Positions 16,513-26,099 of a DNA stretch of 54,551 bases are shown here, in pieces. The number at the start of each line of letters is the position of its first letter. The stretch's first letter is position 1. This DNA is from Nocardia brasiliensis IFM 10847 (GTDB lineage Bacteria > Actinomycetota > Actinomycetes > Mycobacteriales > Mycobacteriaceae). The translations under genes were made by a program, and so were the position numbers. Under the pieces are notes generated by a model. That model was not told where the DNA came from. It ran no database searches and saw only the letters and a program-made list of their open reading frames with translations. The stretch spans positions 1-54,551 of the forward strand of contig NZ_BAUA01000208.1 in assembly GCF_000710915.1 (NCBI RefSeq), in the 5' to 3' direction.

Positions 16513-19500
16513 ATGCCTCGGTTAGCGATCGTAGGTATGGCGTGCCGGTTTCCCGACGCCGCGACTCCGGCTCAACTGTGGGACAACGTCCTTGCCCGCA
16601 GGCGCGCATTCCGGCCGATCCCGTCCGTCCGGTTGAACGCGGCCGACTACTACGCGAGTGATCCCGCGGCGGCGGACCGCCATTACGCGACGCATTCGGC
16701 GGTCATCGAAGGCTGGACCTTCGATCGAGCCAGGCATCGCGTCGCCGCAGGCACCTTTCGGGCCACCGACATCGTCCACTGGCTCGCCCTGGACACCGCC
16801 GCGGCGGCGCTGGACGACGCGGGCTTTCCCGCGGGAGAAGGCTTGGACCGCAAGCGGATCGGCGTGATCCTCGGAAATACGCTCACCGGCGACATGACCC
16901 GAGCTTCGACCATGCGACTGCGGTGGCCCTACGTCCGGCGCACCCTGGCCGGGGCACTGCAACGCAAGGGCTGGCCCGCAGCGGAGATCGCCGTCTTCCT
17001 CGACGACTACGAGGCGGACTACAAGGCGCCGTTTCCGGCGATCACCGAGGACAGCCTGGCCGGCGGCCTGGCGAACACGATCGCCGGGCGGATCTGCAAC
17101 CACTTCGATTTCGGCGGCGGCGGTTTCACCATCGATGGCGCCTGCTCGTCGTCGCTGTTGTCGATCGCGCAGGCCGGTGACGCCCTGGGCGCCGGGCATA
17201 TCGACGCCGCGGTCGTCGGCGGCGTCGACCTGTCCATCGACCCGTTCGAACTGGTCGGGTTCGCGAAGACCGGCGCGCTGTCGCGGTCGCAGATGCGCGT
17301 GTACGACGAGCGATCGAACGGCTTCTGGCCGGGTGAGGGGTGCGGGATCCTCGTGTTGCTGCGCGAGCAGGACGCGATCGCCCGGGGCGCGCGAATCTAC
17401 GCGACGATCGCCGGCTGGGGTATTTCCTCCGACGGGCGCGGCGGCATCACCCGGCCCGAACGCAACGGACATCTACGGGCCATCGAACGCGCTTACCGGA
17501 TGGCGGGATTCGGGATCGACACGGTCGACTATCTCGAAGGCCACGGCACCGGTACCGCGGTCGGCGACCGAACCGAGCTCGAGGTATTCAACACCGCCGT
17601 CGCCGCGCGGGATGCGGGCAGGCCACCGGTGGCGATCGGATCGATCAAGGCGAACATCGGTCACACGAAGGCGGCGGCCGGCGTCGCGGCGCTCATCAAG
17701 GCCGCCCTCGCCGTGCACCACGGCACCATTCCGCCGATCACCGGAACCGACCGGGCCCATCCGGTCCTCGCGAGTACCGGGAACCGACTCCGGCTCCCTG
17801 ACCGAGCGCTCGAATGGCCTGGTGCGCAACAGCTTTCCGGGGACGCGTCGCCGACGGACCGCGACACCGTGCCGCCGCGCCGGGCCGGTGTCTCGTCGCT
17901 GGGTTTCGGCGGCAGCAACGCCCATGTCGTGCTGGAGAGCCGGGTGCCACCGCGCGCGCTGTCGCGCACAGCCGGTACTCGGCTGGCACGCAGCGCGCAG
18001 GACGCCGAGCTGTTCATCGTGTCCGCGGCGACACCGCTGGAGCTGGCGGACAAGCTGCGCGCGGCCGCCGCACTCGCCGCGCGATGTTCGTTCGCCGAAC
18101 TCGGTGATCTCGCCGCCGAACTGACCCGGGTCGACTCCCGGCTGCCGAGCAAGGCGGCGGTGGTCGCCGCCGACCAAAAGCAAGGCGCGGACCGGTTGAC
18201 CGAACTGGCCGACGCCCTCGCCGCCGGTGAACGGCACCGGTTCGCGCCGGGCACCGGCCAATTCCTCGGCGCGGACCTCGGTTCCGCGCCGCGCATCGGC
18301 CTGATGTTTCCGGGGCAGGGTGCGCCGGGGCACGGTGACGGCGGCCGGCCCGCACGCCGTTTCGCGGGCATCGCCGACCTGTACCGACAGGTCGGCGTGC
18401 ACGCCGAAGGCGAAGCCACCCAGGACGCGCAGCCGCGCATCGTGACGGCCTCGCTCGCCGGACTGCGGGTGCTCGATGCCGCCGGCGTGCACGTCGTCGG
18501 CTGCGTCGGGCACAGCTTGGGGGAACTGACCGGGCTCTACTGGGCGGGCGTGTTCGACGAAACCGAACTGGTGCGCGTCGCGGCGTTTCGCGGCCAGGCG
18601 ATGCAGGCCGCCGCCATCGACGAGCCCGGCACCATGGCAACGATTTTCGCGGCCGCCGATCATGTCGCGCCGCTGCTGCACGACAGCCCCGTGGTGATCG
18701 CCGGATACAACAGTCCGAAACACACGGTGGTCGCGGGCCCGGCCAAAGCCGTCGACGCGGTGCTGGTGAGCGCGCGCGCCGCCGGCCTGCGCGGCCACGG
18801 GCTGCGGGTCTCGCACGCGTTCCACTCGCCGCTGGTCGCGCCGGCCGCGCACGCCTTCCGCCACTACCTCGACGAACTCGAACTCGGCGATATCAAACGA
18901 TCCGGCTTGTTCTCGACCGTCACCGCCGGTCCGCTGGAGGCCGGCTGCGCCGTGGCCGATCTGCTCGAACGCCAGGTGCACGCACCGGTCCGGTTCGCCG
19001 ACGCGTTGTCCCAACTCGCGCAGACCTGCGATCTGCTCGTCGAGGTCGGTCCGGGTTCGACGCTGTCGGCCCTGGCGGCCGAGGTCTGTCCCGGAGTACC
19101 CACGCTCGCAATGGAAACCGACGGCGATTCCGTCGCCGGGATCCTGCGCACGCTCGCCGCGTGCTATGTCCTGGGCGCCCGGCCCGATCTGGACGGATTC
19201 GCCGCCGAACGTTTCACCCGCTCGCTCCCGCTCGACAAACAGTTCGTCTTCCTCGAAAGCCCTTGCGAGCAAGCACCGAACGACTCGTTCCTCGCCCAGG
19301 CACGGTCCGCAGCGCACGCGGAAGTCGCACCGGCCGTTGCCGAACAAGCCGACCCGGTAGCGGTCGAGGACACCTCGACCTTGCAGACGCTGCGGCGGTT
19401 GATCGCCGAGCGCGTCGAACTCCCGGTCGAAGGCATCACCCCCGAGACCCACCCGCTCGACGATCTCCACCTGAGCAGCATCACCATCACCCAATTGGTC

Positions 19501-22440
19501 GCGGACGCACTGCAATTGCTCGGCACCGAGATCCCGGAACCGACCACCAACGTCGCCACCGCGACGATCGCCGAACTCGCCGAGGCGATCGACGATATCG
19601 TGCACGCGGCGCGCGACGATGCGCCGCCGAAACCGGCCGACGATCTGACCGGTGTCGATATCTGGGTGCGGCCGTTCACCATTGATCTGGTCGCCGCCTC
19701 GGTGCCGACCGCCTTCCGTGGCGACGAGCCGGGCCAGTGGCGGGTGTTCGCACCACCGGACGACGAACTCACCGCCGCCCTCCGGCACCGGCTCGACACC
19801 GCCCGCCTCGGCGACGGTGTGCTGCTCCGGCTCGGCGCGGCGACTGCGGAATCGACCCAGATCGCCATCGACAGAATGCTTTCCGCGGCGCGCGCCGCGA
19901 TCGACACCGGCTCTCGCCTGGTGGTCGTGGACGACGAGGGCCGCGATGCGGCCGCGCTGGCCAAGACGGTGCATCTGGAAGCGCCTGCGGTACGCACGAC
20001 CGTCGTCCATCTGGCCGCTGGTCTGGCTCCCGCGGACGGCGCGCGGCTGATCTGCGCCGATATCGGCGCGACCACCGCCTTCCGGGAAGTCCACTACGAC
20101 CGGGCGGGCACCCGGACCGAGCCGGTCCTGCGTGAGCTGCCGATGGTCGGTGCTCGCCTGCCGCTCGGCGCGAGCGACGTGGTCGCAGTGACCGGCGGGG
20201 TGCGCGGTATCGCCATCGAATGCGCTGTCGCGCTCGCCAGGCAGACCGGGTGCGTGCTCGCGGTCATCGCGCGTACCCCCGCAGACGATCCCGATATCGC
20301 CGCGAATATGGTTCGACTGCGCGAATCCGGCTTGACCGCACACTATTACACCGCCGACGTCACCGACCGGAGCCAGGTCGCCGACGCGACCGCCACGATT
20401 CGACGCGAACTCGGTGCGATCACCGGCATTCTGCACGGCGCCGGCATCAACATTCCCGCGGCGATCGGATCATTGACCGAGGACCAGATGGCGCGAACCA
20501 TCGCACCCAAGGTCGACGGCCTGCACAACCTGCTCGAAGCGCTGCACCCGGCCGAACTCCGGCTGGTGGTCGGCTTCGGCAGCATCATCGGCCGGGCCGG
20601 CCTGCGCGGTGAGGCGCACTACGCGATCGCCAACGATTGGTTGCGCTCGGCCATCGATACCCTCGCGGGCGAACTGCCGGACTGCCGGTGCGTCACCATC
20701 GAGTGGTCGGTCTGGGCGGGAACCGGGATGGGGGAACGGCTCGGCGTGCTGGATTCGCTGGTCCGCGAGGGTATCGAGCCGATTCCGACCGACGTCGGCG
20801 TCGAACTCATGCTGGACCTGCTGCGCACTCCGGCTTGCCCGAGCAGTGTGGTGGTGATCGGTAGGACCGGCGGCTTGCCGACGATCCGGTTCGACGAGAT
20901 CGAACTGCCGCTGCTGCGGTTCCTGGAACGTCCGCGCCTGCATGTCCCCCGGATCGAATTGCTCGCCGACGCGGATATTTCGACGGCGACCGACCCCTAT
21001 CTCACCGATCATCAATTCTCCCGCGACGCACTGTTCCCCGCAGTGCTGGGCATGGAGGCGATGGCGCAGGCCGCCACCGCGCTGTTCGGCGAACAGCATC
21101 CGGTGCAGCTGCACGATCTCGAATTCCTCCGGCCGATCGTCGCGGCACCGGACCGCGTCACCACCATCCGGGTCGCCGCCCTGCGCTCGGGCGACACCGT
21201 CCGGGTGGCCATCCGGTCGAGCACCACCGCATTTCAGCTCGACCATTTCCGCGGCGTTTGCCGACAGGCCCGGCAGCGCAACGACATTGCCGTCGAGGCG
21301 ACTCCGGTCATTCCGGCTGCGGCGACCGAGCCGCTGCAGCGACTGGTCGAATTCGCGCACACCGCGAGAACGGCGACCGCCGGCCTGGGGATGGCCGTCG
21401 ACACCGACTTCTACGACCGGATCATGTTCCACGGCCCGATGTTCCGGTCCGTCGAGGATTATCATCATCTATCCGCTCGACAATGCGTAGCCCGGATTCG
21501 TGTCCGCGACGAGCGCTGGTTCTCGCCGATGCTGCCGGGTTCGCTCGTGCTGGACGATCCGGCAGCGCGCGACGCGTTCATGCATGCCATTCAAGTCTGT
21601 GTGCCCGATTCGACCCTGCTGCCGTCGAAAGTGGCACGGGTGCTGTCGTTACCGGTGGCGCCCGACGTCCGGACCGTCGTCTTGGCCGCGCGCGAACGGT
21701 CCCACGAACAATCGACGTATATCTACGACGTCGTCGTGCACGACGAGAACGGCGCGGTCGTCGCGATCTGGGAGGCGCTGGAACTCACTGCGGTCGCGCC
21801 TATTACGTCACCGTCCGGGTGGACACCCGAATTGCTCGGTCCGCACCTGCAGCGGCGTCTCGAAACCCTACTGCCCCGGCCTGTCCAGTTGGCGATCGTC
21901 CGGGATCAGCCGCGGCCTGTCGCCGACGACGACACCGACCCGCGGATTCCGAACCGCCGTGTCGCCACCCGCCGCGCGCTGGCCGCCGCGCTCGGACGAG
22001 CGGCGGTCCTGCGGCACCGCCCCGACGGGCGGCCGGAGATACCGGACGGATACGCGAGCTTCTCGCACGGCGCCGGACTCACCGTCGCCGTGGTCGCCGC
22101 CTGCCCCGTCGGCTGTGACATCGAACCGGTCCAGGCGCGCACACCGGCGCAATGGACCGGCCTGCTGGGCAATTCGGGCGTCTCGCTCGCCCAGCTGTGC
22201 GCCCGTGCCACGGGTCAGTCCTTCGACACCGCCGCGACCCGGGTGTGGAGCGCGCGTGAGGCCGTCACGAAACTCGGCGTCACGGTCAGCAGGGCGCGAT
22301 TGACCCTGGACAACCGGTCCGCGGCCGACGGGTGGCTGGCGTTGCGGCACGGCACCGATGTCATCTGGTCGTTCAGCACCACCCTGGCGTTACCGGCATT
22401 CCAGCAATCGATTGTGTTCTCGGTGACCGAGAAAGGTTGA
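16513..22440 (+). CDS. pksE: Enediyne iterative polyketide synthase PksE (KS-AT-ACP-KR-DH-PPTase)
   Basis: A 1975-residue megasynthase, the normal PksE length, which builds the polyene precursor of an enediyne core iteratively from malonyl units. Domains in order: KS with Cys211 ('DGACSSSLL'), His344 ('EGHGTGTAVGD') and Lys379/His384 ('IKANIGHTK'); AT with Ser668 ('GHSLGELTG') and His771; ACP near 970-1010 with the likely phosphopantetheine Ser989 in 'LHLSSITIT'; KR with 'TGGVRGI' at 1227-1233, Ser1357 and Tyr1370; hot-dog DH with His1500 ('TDHQFSRDALFP'); C-terminal phosphopantetheinyl transferase with 'GCDIEP' (Asp1869, Glu1871) and 'WSAREAVTK' (1912-1920). Nothing is missing, so it should be active and self-priming. 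It follows unbU by three bases and precedes the thioesterase by three. Confidence 0.96.
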   Translation: MPRLAIVGMACRFPDAATPAQLWDNVLARRRAFRPIPSVRLNAADYYASDPAAADRHYATHSAVIEGWTFDRARHRVAAGTFRATDIVHWLALDTAAAALDDAGFPAGEGLDRKRIGVILGNTLTGDMTRASTMRLRWPYVRRTLAGALQRKGWPAAEIAVFLDDYEADYKAPFPAITEDSLAGGLANTIAGRICNHFDFGGGGFTIDGACSSSLLSIAQAGDALGAGHIDAAVVGGVDLSIDPFELVGFAKTGALSRSQMRVYDERSNGFWPGEGCGILVLLREQDAIARGARIYATIAGWGISSDGRGGITRPERNGHLRAIERAYRMAGFGIDTVDYLEGHGTGTAVGDRTELEVFNTAVAARDAGRPPVAIGSIKANIGHTKAAAGVAALIKAALAVHHGTIPPITGTDRAHPVLASTGNRLRLPDRALEWPGAQQLSGDASPTDRDTVPPRRAGVSSLGFGGSNAHVVLESRVPPRALSRTAGTRLARSAQDAELFIVSAATPLELADKLRAAAALAARCSFAELGDLAAELTRVDSRLPSKAAVVAADQKQGADRLTELADALAAGERHRFAPGTGQFLGADLGSAPRIGLMFPGQGAPGHGDGGRPARRFAGIADLYRQVGVHAEGEATQDAQPRIVTASLAGLRVLDAAGVHVVGCVGHSLGELTGLYWAGVFDETELVRVAAFRGQAMQAAAIDEPGTMATIFAAADHVAPLLHDSPVVIAGYNSPKHTVVAGPAKAVDAVLVSARAAGLRGHGLRVSHAFHSPLVAPAAHAFRHYLDELELGDIKRSGLFSTVTAGPLEAGCAVADLLERQVHAPVRFADALSQLAQTCDLLVEVGPGSTLSALAAEVCPGVPTLAMETDGDSVAGILRTLAACYVLGARPDLDGFAAERFTRSLPLDKQFVFLESPCEQAPNDSFLAQARSAAHAEVAPAVAEQADPVAVEDTSTLQTLRRLIAERVELPVEGITPETHPLDDLHLSSITITQLVADALQLLGTEIPEPTTNVATATIAELAEAIDDIVHAARDDAPPKPADDLTGVDIWVRPFTIDLVAASVPTAFRGDEPGQWRVFAPPDDELTAALRHRLDTARLGDGVLLRLGAATAESTQIAIDRMLSAARAAIDTGSRLVVVDDEGRDAAALAKTVHLEAPAVRTTVVHLAAGLAPADGARLICADIGATTAFREVHYDRAGTRTEPVLRELPMVGARLPLGASDVVAVTGGVRGIAIECAVALARQTGCVLAVIARTPADDPDIAANMVRLRESGLTAHYYTADVTDRSQVADATATIRRELGAITGILHGAGINIPAAIGSLTEDQMARTIAPKVDGLHNLLEALHPAELRLVVGFGSIIGRAGLRGEAHYAIANDWLRSAIDTLAGELPDCRCVTIEWSVWAGTGMGERLGVLDSLVREGIEPIPTDVGVELMLDLLRTPACPSSVVVIGRTGGLPTIRFDEIELPLLRFLERPRLHVPRIELLADADISTATDPYLTDHQFSRDALFPAVLGMEAMAQAATALFGEQHPVQLHDLEFLRPIVAAPDRVTTIRVAALRSGDTVRVAIRSSTTAFQLDHFRGVCRQARQRNDIAVEATPVIPAAATEPLQRLVEFAHTARTATAGLGMAVDTDFYDRIMFHGPMFRSVEDYHHLSARQCVARIRVRDERWFSPMLPGSLVLDDPAARDAFMHAIQVCVPDSTLLPSKVARVLSLPVAPDVRTVVLAARERSHEQSTYIYDVVVHDENGAVVAIWEALELTAVAPITSPSGWTPELLGPHLQRRLETLLPRPVQLAIVRDQPRPVADDDTDPRIPNRRVATRRALAAALGRAAVLRHRPDGRPEIPDGYASFSHGAGLTVAVVAACPVGCDIEPVQARTPAQWTGLLGNSGVSLAQLCARATGQSFDTAATRVWSAREAVTKLGVTVSRARLTLDNRSAADGWLALRHGTDVIWSFSTTLALPAFQQSIVFSVTEKG

Positions 22441-22443
22441 TAC

Positions 22444-22923
22444 GTGCGCGCTTACGAGATCTCCCACATCGTCGGCTTCGAGGAGACCAACCTCGTCGGC
22501 AACGTCTACTTCGTGCACTATTTCCGCTGGCAAGGCCGCTGCCGGGAAATGTTCCTGATGGAGCACGCGCCGGACGTGCTCGACGAAATCAACCGGGACC
22601 TCAAGCTTTTCACGATCAGATGCGAATGCGAATACTTCGCCGAACTGACCGCGTTCCAACACCTCACCATCCGGATGACCTTGGTAGACCTCACCCAGAC
22701 ACAGATCGAGTTCGAATTCGCCTACCTCGACATCGACGACCAGAGCGCGGTCGAGCACCTGGTGGCCCGGGGCCGGCAACGGGTGGCGTGCATGCGCGAC
22801 AACGGAACTCGGGTCGAGCCGACCCGGGTGCCGGAAAGCCTGCGGCGCGCACTCGAGCCCTACGCCGAATCCGATCACCTGAGAAGCGGCGTGCGCGTCC
22901 CGGCCGGTCGCCGCGCCGACTGA
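22444..22923 (+). CDS. Enediyne thioesterase E10 (TebC family, hot-dog fold)
   Basis: A 159-residue acyl-ACP thioesterase starting at GTG three bases after pksE. 'ISHIVGFEETNLVGNVYFVH' and 'YFRWQGRCREMFLMEHAPDV' are hallmark E10/TebC segments, containing the hot-dog catalytic region; the later 'CECEYFAELTAFQHLTIRMT' completes the fold. It hydrolyses the polyene from PksE (the family is known to release heptaene-type products). It is the last gene of the five-gene coupled cassette; the convergent HxlR-type gene ends 33 bases beyond its stop. Confidence 0.94.
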   Translation: MRAYEISHIVGFEETNLVGNVYFVHYFRWQGRCREMFLMEHAPDVLDEINRDLKLFTIRCECEYFAELTAFQHLTIRMTLVDLTQTQIEFEFAYLDIDDQSAVEHLVARGRQRVACMRDNGTRVEPTRVPESLRRALEPYAESDHLRSGVRVPAGRRAD

Positions 22924-22955
22924 GTCATGACCGGTCGGTCGCGCGCGGAACGCGG

Positions 22956-23654
22956 TCAGGATACGTCGGCGTGGGCCTCGGCCGGCTGCGCCTTCGAGGT
23001 GAGCTCGAGGTCGAGCAGGCGCAGGCAGCGCGTCAACGAGGTGGTATCGCCGCTGACCGTCAGGTTGCCGGACAGCATCGCGTCGAGGATGCCGATCTGC
23101 TCGGTGCCGATCCGGATGAACGTCTCCGGATCGCAGGTGACGACGAGCGCCGGTTCGTCCGGCGGGGTTCCGTCGACGACGCGAGCCGCGTGGTCTTCGC
23201 ACCGCACGTGGAACACCTCGTCACCGATCCGGAACTCGTACGCCTCGTCGACCTCGGGCGGCGGCCCGACCGAGATCATCGCTTCCAAGGCCAAGCGTCC
23301 CCACTCGGAGCGGACGAGCCCGTCCTGCTCGTAGGAGGAGATGTGCGTGAGACCCCACGACGCCAATCCGATGATCACCGGCCGGAGCGCTTCGCCGCTG
23401 GCCGTCAGCCGATACTGGACACCGCGGCCGTCGCCGGACACCGGCTCGCGCTGGATGACCCCGTGTTCGGTGAGCATCTGCAACCGCGCGGCGAGCAGGT
23501 TCGGCCCGATGCCGACCAAGGTCTCTTCGAGCAACTGGTTGTATCGCTTCGGACCTGTCGTGAGATCGCGGATTATCAGCAGGGTCCAGCGCTCGCCGAC
23601 CAAGTCGAGCGCGGCCGCTACTGCGCACATCTGCGCGTAGCGCTTCGTTCCCAT
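22956..23654 (-). CDS. HxlR-family regulator with SCP2-like C-terminal domain
   Basis: A 232-residue protein. Residues 1-100 are an HxlR winged helix: 'CAVAAALDLVGERWTLLIIR', 'LTTGPKRYNQLLEETLVGIG', 'LLAARLQMLTEHGVIQRE', with a wing ending 'QYRLTASGEAL'. The C-terminal ~110 residues ('FRIGDEVFHVRCEDHAARVV' to 'GDTTSLTRCLRLLDLEL') resemble a sterol-carrier-protein-2-like small-molecule pocket, as in other two-domain HxlR proteins. This is the only complete DNA-binding regulator inside the region marked by the shared AT-rich element apart from the AraC-type protein, and one copy (23683-23702) sits just upstream of its start, consistent with autoregulation (inference). Confidence 0.88.
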   Translation of the reverse strand: MGTKRYAQMCAVAAALDLVGERWTLLIIRDLTTGPKRYNQLLEETLVGIGPNLLAARLQMLTEHGVIQREPVSGDGRGVQYRLTASGEALRPVIIGLASWGLTHISSYEQDGLVRSEWGRLALEAMISVGPPPEVDEAYEFRIGDEVFHVRCEDHAARVVDGTPPDEPALVVTCDPETFIRIGTEQIGILDAMLSGNLTVSGDTTSLTRCLRLLDLELTSKAQPAEAHADVS

Positions 23655-23682
23655 GTGGGCACCTCGGGTCTCGGGTCACTAC

Positions 23683-23702
23683 AACTTACTAGTGACATAG
23701 AT
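23683..23702 (+). promoter_or_regulatory. Shared AT-rich element upstream of the HxlR-type gene
   Basis: AACTTACTAGTGACATAGAT, 28 bases upstream of the HxlR-type start, on the strand opposite to that gene. Its position over the likely promoter of the regulator would suit autorepression. Confidence 0.45.
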
Positions 23703-23962
23703 ACTACGTTAAGTGTTTCCCTTCGGTAGCTGTGGCCGACCCGCCGACCGCCAGTACCTTCCGAGCTAACGGTGTGGCAACGGCGGTGCCGGACCGGTCC
23801 GCAGGCTGTGCCCCGAGAACTGATCCATCCGGAAATAACACTTCGACGCGGGGGCGGGAGCGTGAGCGGCCGATCGGCCCGCGGCCGCATCGGCCCCTGG
23901 CCGTAGCCGTCCACCGGCTGCCGGACGGTCGCCCGACAGCCCACAGCACATCTCCCCCACAA

Positions 23963-23982
23963 AAATATCTTAATATATAGTT
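23963..23982 (-). promoter_or_regulatory. Shared AT-rich element, variant copy without adjacent gene
   Basis: On the minus strand AACTATATATTAAGATATTT; the AACTATAT half is exact, the GAAGTT half is lost. It lies about 310 bases from the HxlR start and 70 bases past the sulfur operon's end, so its target is unclear; it might drive a small untranslated RNA. Confidence 0.35.
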
Positions 23983-24052
23983 ATCCCTGCTAAGCCTACG
24001 CCTCGGAAGGGGCTGCGGCCACTCGGGCCGAGATCGCCGTCGAACCGGGATC

Positions 24053-24967
24053 TCACGTCGCGACAGCCGCGCTCAGCAGGCCTTTCGCCGCCGCGAGGTG
24101 CGCGGGCGAGGTGCCACAGCAGCCGCCGACGATGTCCAGCCCGTAGTCGGTGCACCACCGCGCGACCAGTTCGGCGTACTCGTCGGGTGACAACGCCGCG
24201 GGCAAAGCGCGATCGACGTGTTCGTAGGGCGGCAGGCCGGTCCGGTCCTCGATATTCGGATAAACCCCGATCAGTCCAGCCCGCCCGCGGCACAGCACCC
24301 GCAGCGCGACTTCCGTGCCGTGCGGTGAACTGCAGTTGATGAGCACGGCCTCGGCGCCGTCGCGCTGTACCGCGTGTACCGCGCCGGTCAACGGCTCCCC
24401 CGACAGCAACGTCGCATCGTCGGCGCAGACGAACGACACCCAGGCCCGCCCGCCCGCGGCGAGCACCTGCGCCAGCGCGATCCGGGCTTCGCGGATGGTG
24501 TTCATCGTCTCGATCAGGAACAGGTCCACCCCGGCCCGCGAGAGCTCACGCACCAGCCAGCCGTGCTCGGCGCGCAGTTCCTCGTCGGAGGGCACCAGGT
24601 CAGGTCGATAACAATCCTCGACCGGTCCGATCGAGCCCGCGATGCGCGCCTCGGGCACGCGGGCATGTTTGCGGGCGGCCCCGGCCACCCCGACGGCCGC
24701 GTGCACCATCCAGGCCCGGCCCGCGTCGTCGAGCTTGGTCCGGCTCAGCGCGCGCAGGTTCGCCCGGAAGGTGTTCGCGGTGATCACCTGGGCGCCGGCG
24801 GCGAGATACGCCTCGTGCACCGATTGCAGCACGCCTCGGTTCGCATCGGTGAGCATGGCCCGCGCCGTCCACCACGGCGGGCGCACCGACAATCCGGCGC
24901 GTTGCAGCTCGGTCGCACTGCCCCCGTCGAGCAGCACGACCCCTTGGCCAGCATAGGAATTCGTCAT
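24053..24967 (-). CDS. Homocysteine S-methyltransferase (MmuM type)
   Basis: A 304-residue zinc enzyme opening with 'GVVLLDGGSATELQRAGLSV'; the zinc-binding cysteines are visible in 'AVLINCSSPHGTEV' and the C-terminal 'DIVGGCCGTSPAHL'. The family transfers a methyl group from S-methylmethionine or SAM to homocysteine, forming methionine. Last gene of a four-gene leftward operon, with its ATG overlapping the stop of the PLP lyase gene by one base (TGATG at 24965-24969). In this context it could regenerate methionine after thiol transfer or methylate a thiol intermediate (inference). Confidence 0.88.
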   Translation of the reverse strand: MTNSYAGQGVVLLDGGSATELQRAGLSVRPPWWTARAMLTDANRGVLQSVHEAYLAAGAQVITANTFRANLRALSRTKLDDAGRAWMVHAAVGVAGAARKHARVPEARIAGSIGPVEDCYRPDLVPSDEELRAEHGWLVRELSRAGVDLFLIETMNTIREARIALAQVLAAGGRAWVSFVCADDATLLSGEPLTGAVHAVQRDGAEAVLINCSSPHGTEVALRVLCRGRAGLIGVYPNIEDRTGLPPYEHVDRALPAALSPDEYAELVARWCTDYGLDIVGGCCGTSPAHLAAAKGLLSAAVAT

Positions 24968-26094
24968 CAGTCACCCTCCAGCGCAGTCGTCAGATCCTCG
25001 ACCAGATCGGCCGGGTCTTCGATCCCGATCGAAAGCCGAATCAGGTCGTCGGTGATGCCGGCCGCGTGCCTGGTGGCCCGCGGTATCGGTCGGTGCGTCA
25101 TCAACGCCGGGCACTCGATCAGTGAGCGCACCCCACCGAGACTCACCGCGCAGGCGAACAGTTGCGTGCGCGCCATCAGCTTCTCGGGATCGCCGCGGTA
25201 GCGGAAGCTCACGATCGAACCCGGTCCCGACATCTGCCGGGTGGCCAGCCGATACCCGGGATGCGACGGCAGGCCGGGATAGCACACCTCGCGGACAGCG
25301 GGATGGCTGCACAGCTCCTCGGCGATCGAGCGCGCGGTCGCGGTCTGGCGACTCACCCGCAGGGACAGCGTTTTCACGCCGCGGTGCACCAGATAGCAGT
25401 CCAGACCGCCGGATACGGCACCGGTCACCGTCCGATGTTCGACGAATCGGGCATGCAGCGCTTCGTCGCCGCACACCAGCGCACCACCGAGCACGTCGGC
25501 GTGCCCCGCGATGAATTTGGTTGTGCTGTAGAGGCTTACATCAGCGCCCAGATCCAATGGACGCTGCAGGGCCGGGCTCGCGAACGTGTTGTCGACGACC
25601 ACCATCGCGCCCCGCGCATGGGCCCGCCGGCTGACCTCGACCACATCGGTGATCTTCAGCAAAGGGTTGCTCGGCGTCTCCACCCACACCATCGCGGTGT
25701 CGGTCGCCAGCGCCCGCCGCACCTCGCCCGGATCGGTCAGATCCACATAGTCGACCCGGATGCCGAATCGCCCCAAGGTCGAGAACAACGCGTAGGTGCC
25801 GCCGTACACATCGTCGGACGACACCAGACGCTGCCCCGGCGACAGCACGGACAACGCCGTGGTCGCGGCCGCCTGCCCCGAAGAGAAGGACGCGCAGAAC
25901 CGTGCGTCCTCCAGTGCGGCCAGACATTCCTCCAAGGCTTCCCTGGTCGGGTTCTCGCCGCGAGAATAGAACAGCCGCAACGGTTCCTGCGCGAAGCGAT
26001 CGTAGGTGGTGGCGACATGGATCGGCGCCACGATGTCACCGGTGCCGGGCGCGGGCCGCTGCCCGCTGTGCACGAGCCGGGTGTCGAAGCGCAT
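24967..26094 (-). CDS. PLP-dependent trans-sulfuration enzyme (cystathionine/methionine gamma-lyase or gamma-synthase family)
   Basis: A 375-residue Cys/Met-metabolism PLP enzyme beginning MRFDTRLVHSGQRPAPGTGD. Key residues: 'FYSRGENPTREALE' (Tyr/Arg phosphate binding from the partner subunit), 'SSGQAA', 'DDVYGGTY', 'VETPSNPLLK', Asp in 'VVDNTFASP', and Lys193 in 'YSTTKFIAGH' forming the Schiff base. The family covers gamma-synthases, gamma-lyases and methionine gamma-lyase; sequence alone does not decide. Calicheamicin biosynthesis includes a methionine-gamma-lyase-like enzyme, CalE6, so a role supplying thiol for a sulfur trigger is an attractive inference. The frame is open upstream, but the ATG at 26094 lies five bases after the preceding gene and matches the family start. 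Confidence 0.88.
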   Translation of the reverse strand: MRFDTRLVHSGQRPAPGTGDIVAPIHVATTYDRFAQEPLRLFYSRGENPTREALEECLAALEDARFCASFSSGQAAATTALSVLSPGQRLVSSDDVYGGTYALFSTLGRFGIRVDYVDLTDPGEVRRALATDTAMVWVETPSNPLLKITDVVEVSRRAHARGAMVVVDNTFASPALQRPLDLGADVSLYSTTKFIAGHADVLGGALVCGDEALHARFVEHRTVTGAVSGGLDCYLVHRGVKTLSLRVSRQTATARSIAEELCSHPAVREVCYPGLPSHPGYRLATRQMSGPGSIVSFRYRGDPEKLMARTQLFACAVSLGGVRSLIECPALMTHRPIPRATRHAAGITDDLIRLSIGIEDPADLVEDLTTALEGD

Positions 26095-26099
26095 GACGA

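Larger units (their letters stand above)
23655..24052. other. 398-base non-coding region with AT-rich element copies
   Basis: No gene can be supported here; one open frame on the plus strand (23732-23980) is proline/arginine rich and has no domain. The gap carries the HxlR promoter, an element copy at 23683-23702, a second, less canonical copy at 23963-23982, and GC-rich inverted repeats around 23868-23895 that may end the leftward sulfur operon. Confidence 0.5.

Noticed and set aside
17473..20436. A ~990-residue open frame antisense to pksE
   Set aside because: High GC keeps the antisense frame open; the sequence has no domain, and pksE on the other strand is unambiguous.
22924..22958. A terminator hairpin between E10 and the HxlR-type gene
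   Set aside because: Only a 6-bp stem with a long loop can be drawn, partly inside the HxlR coding sequence.
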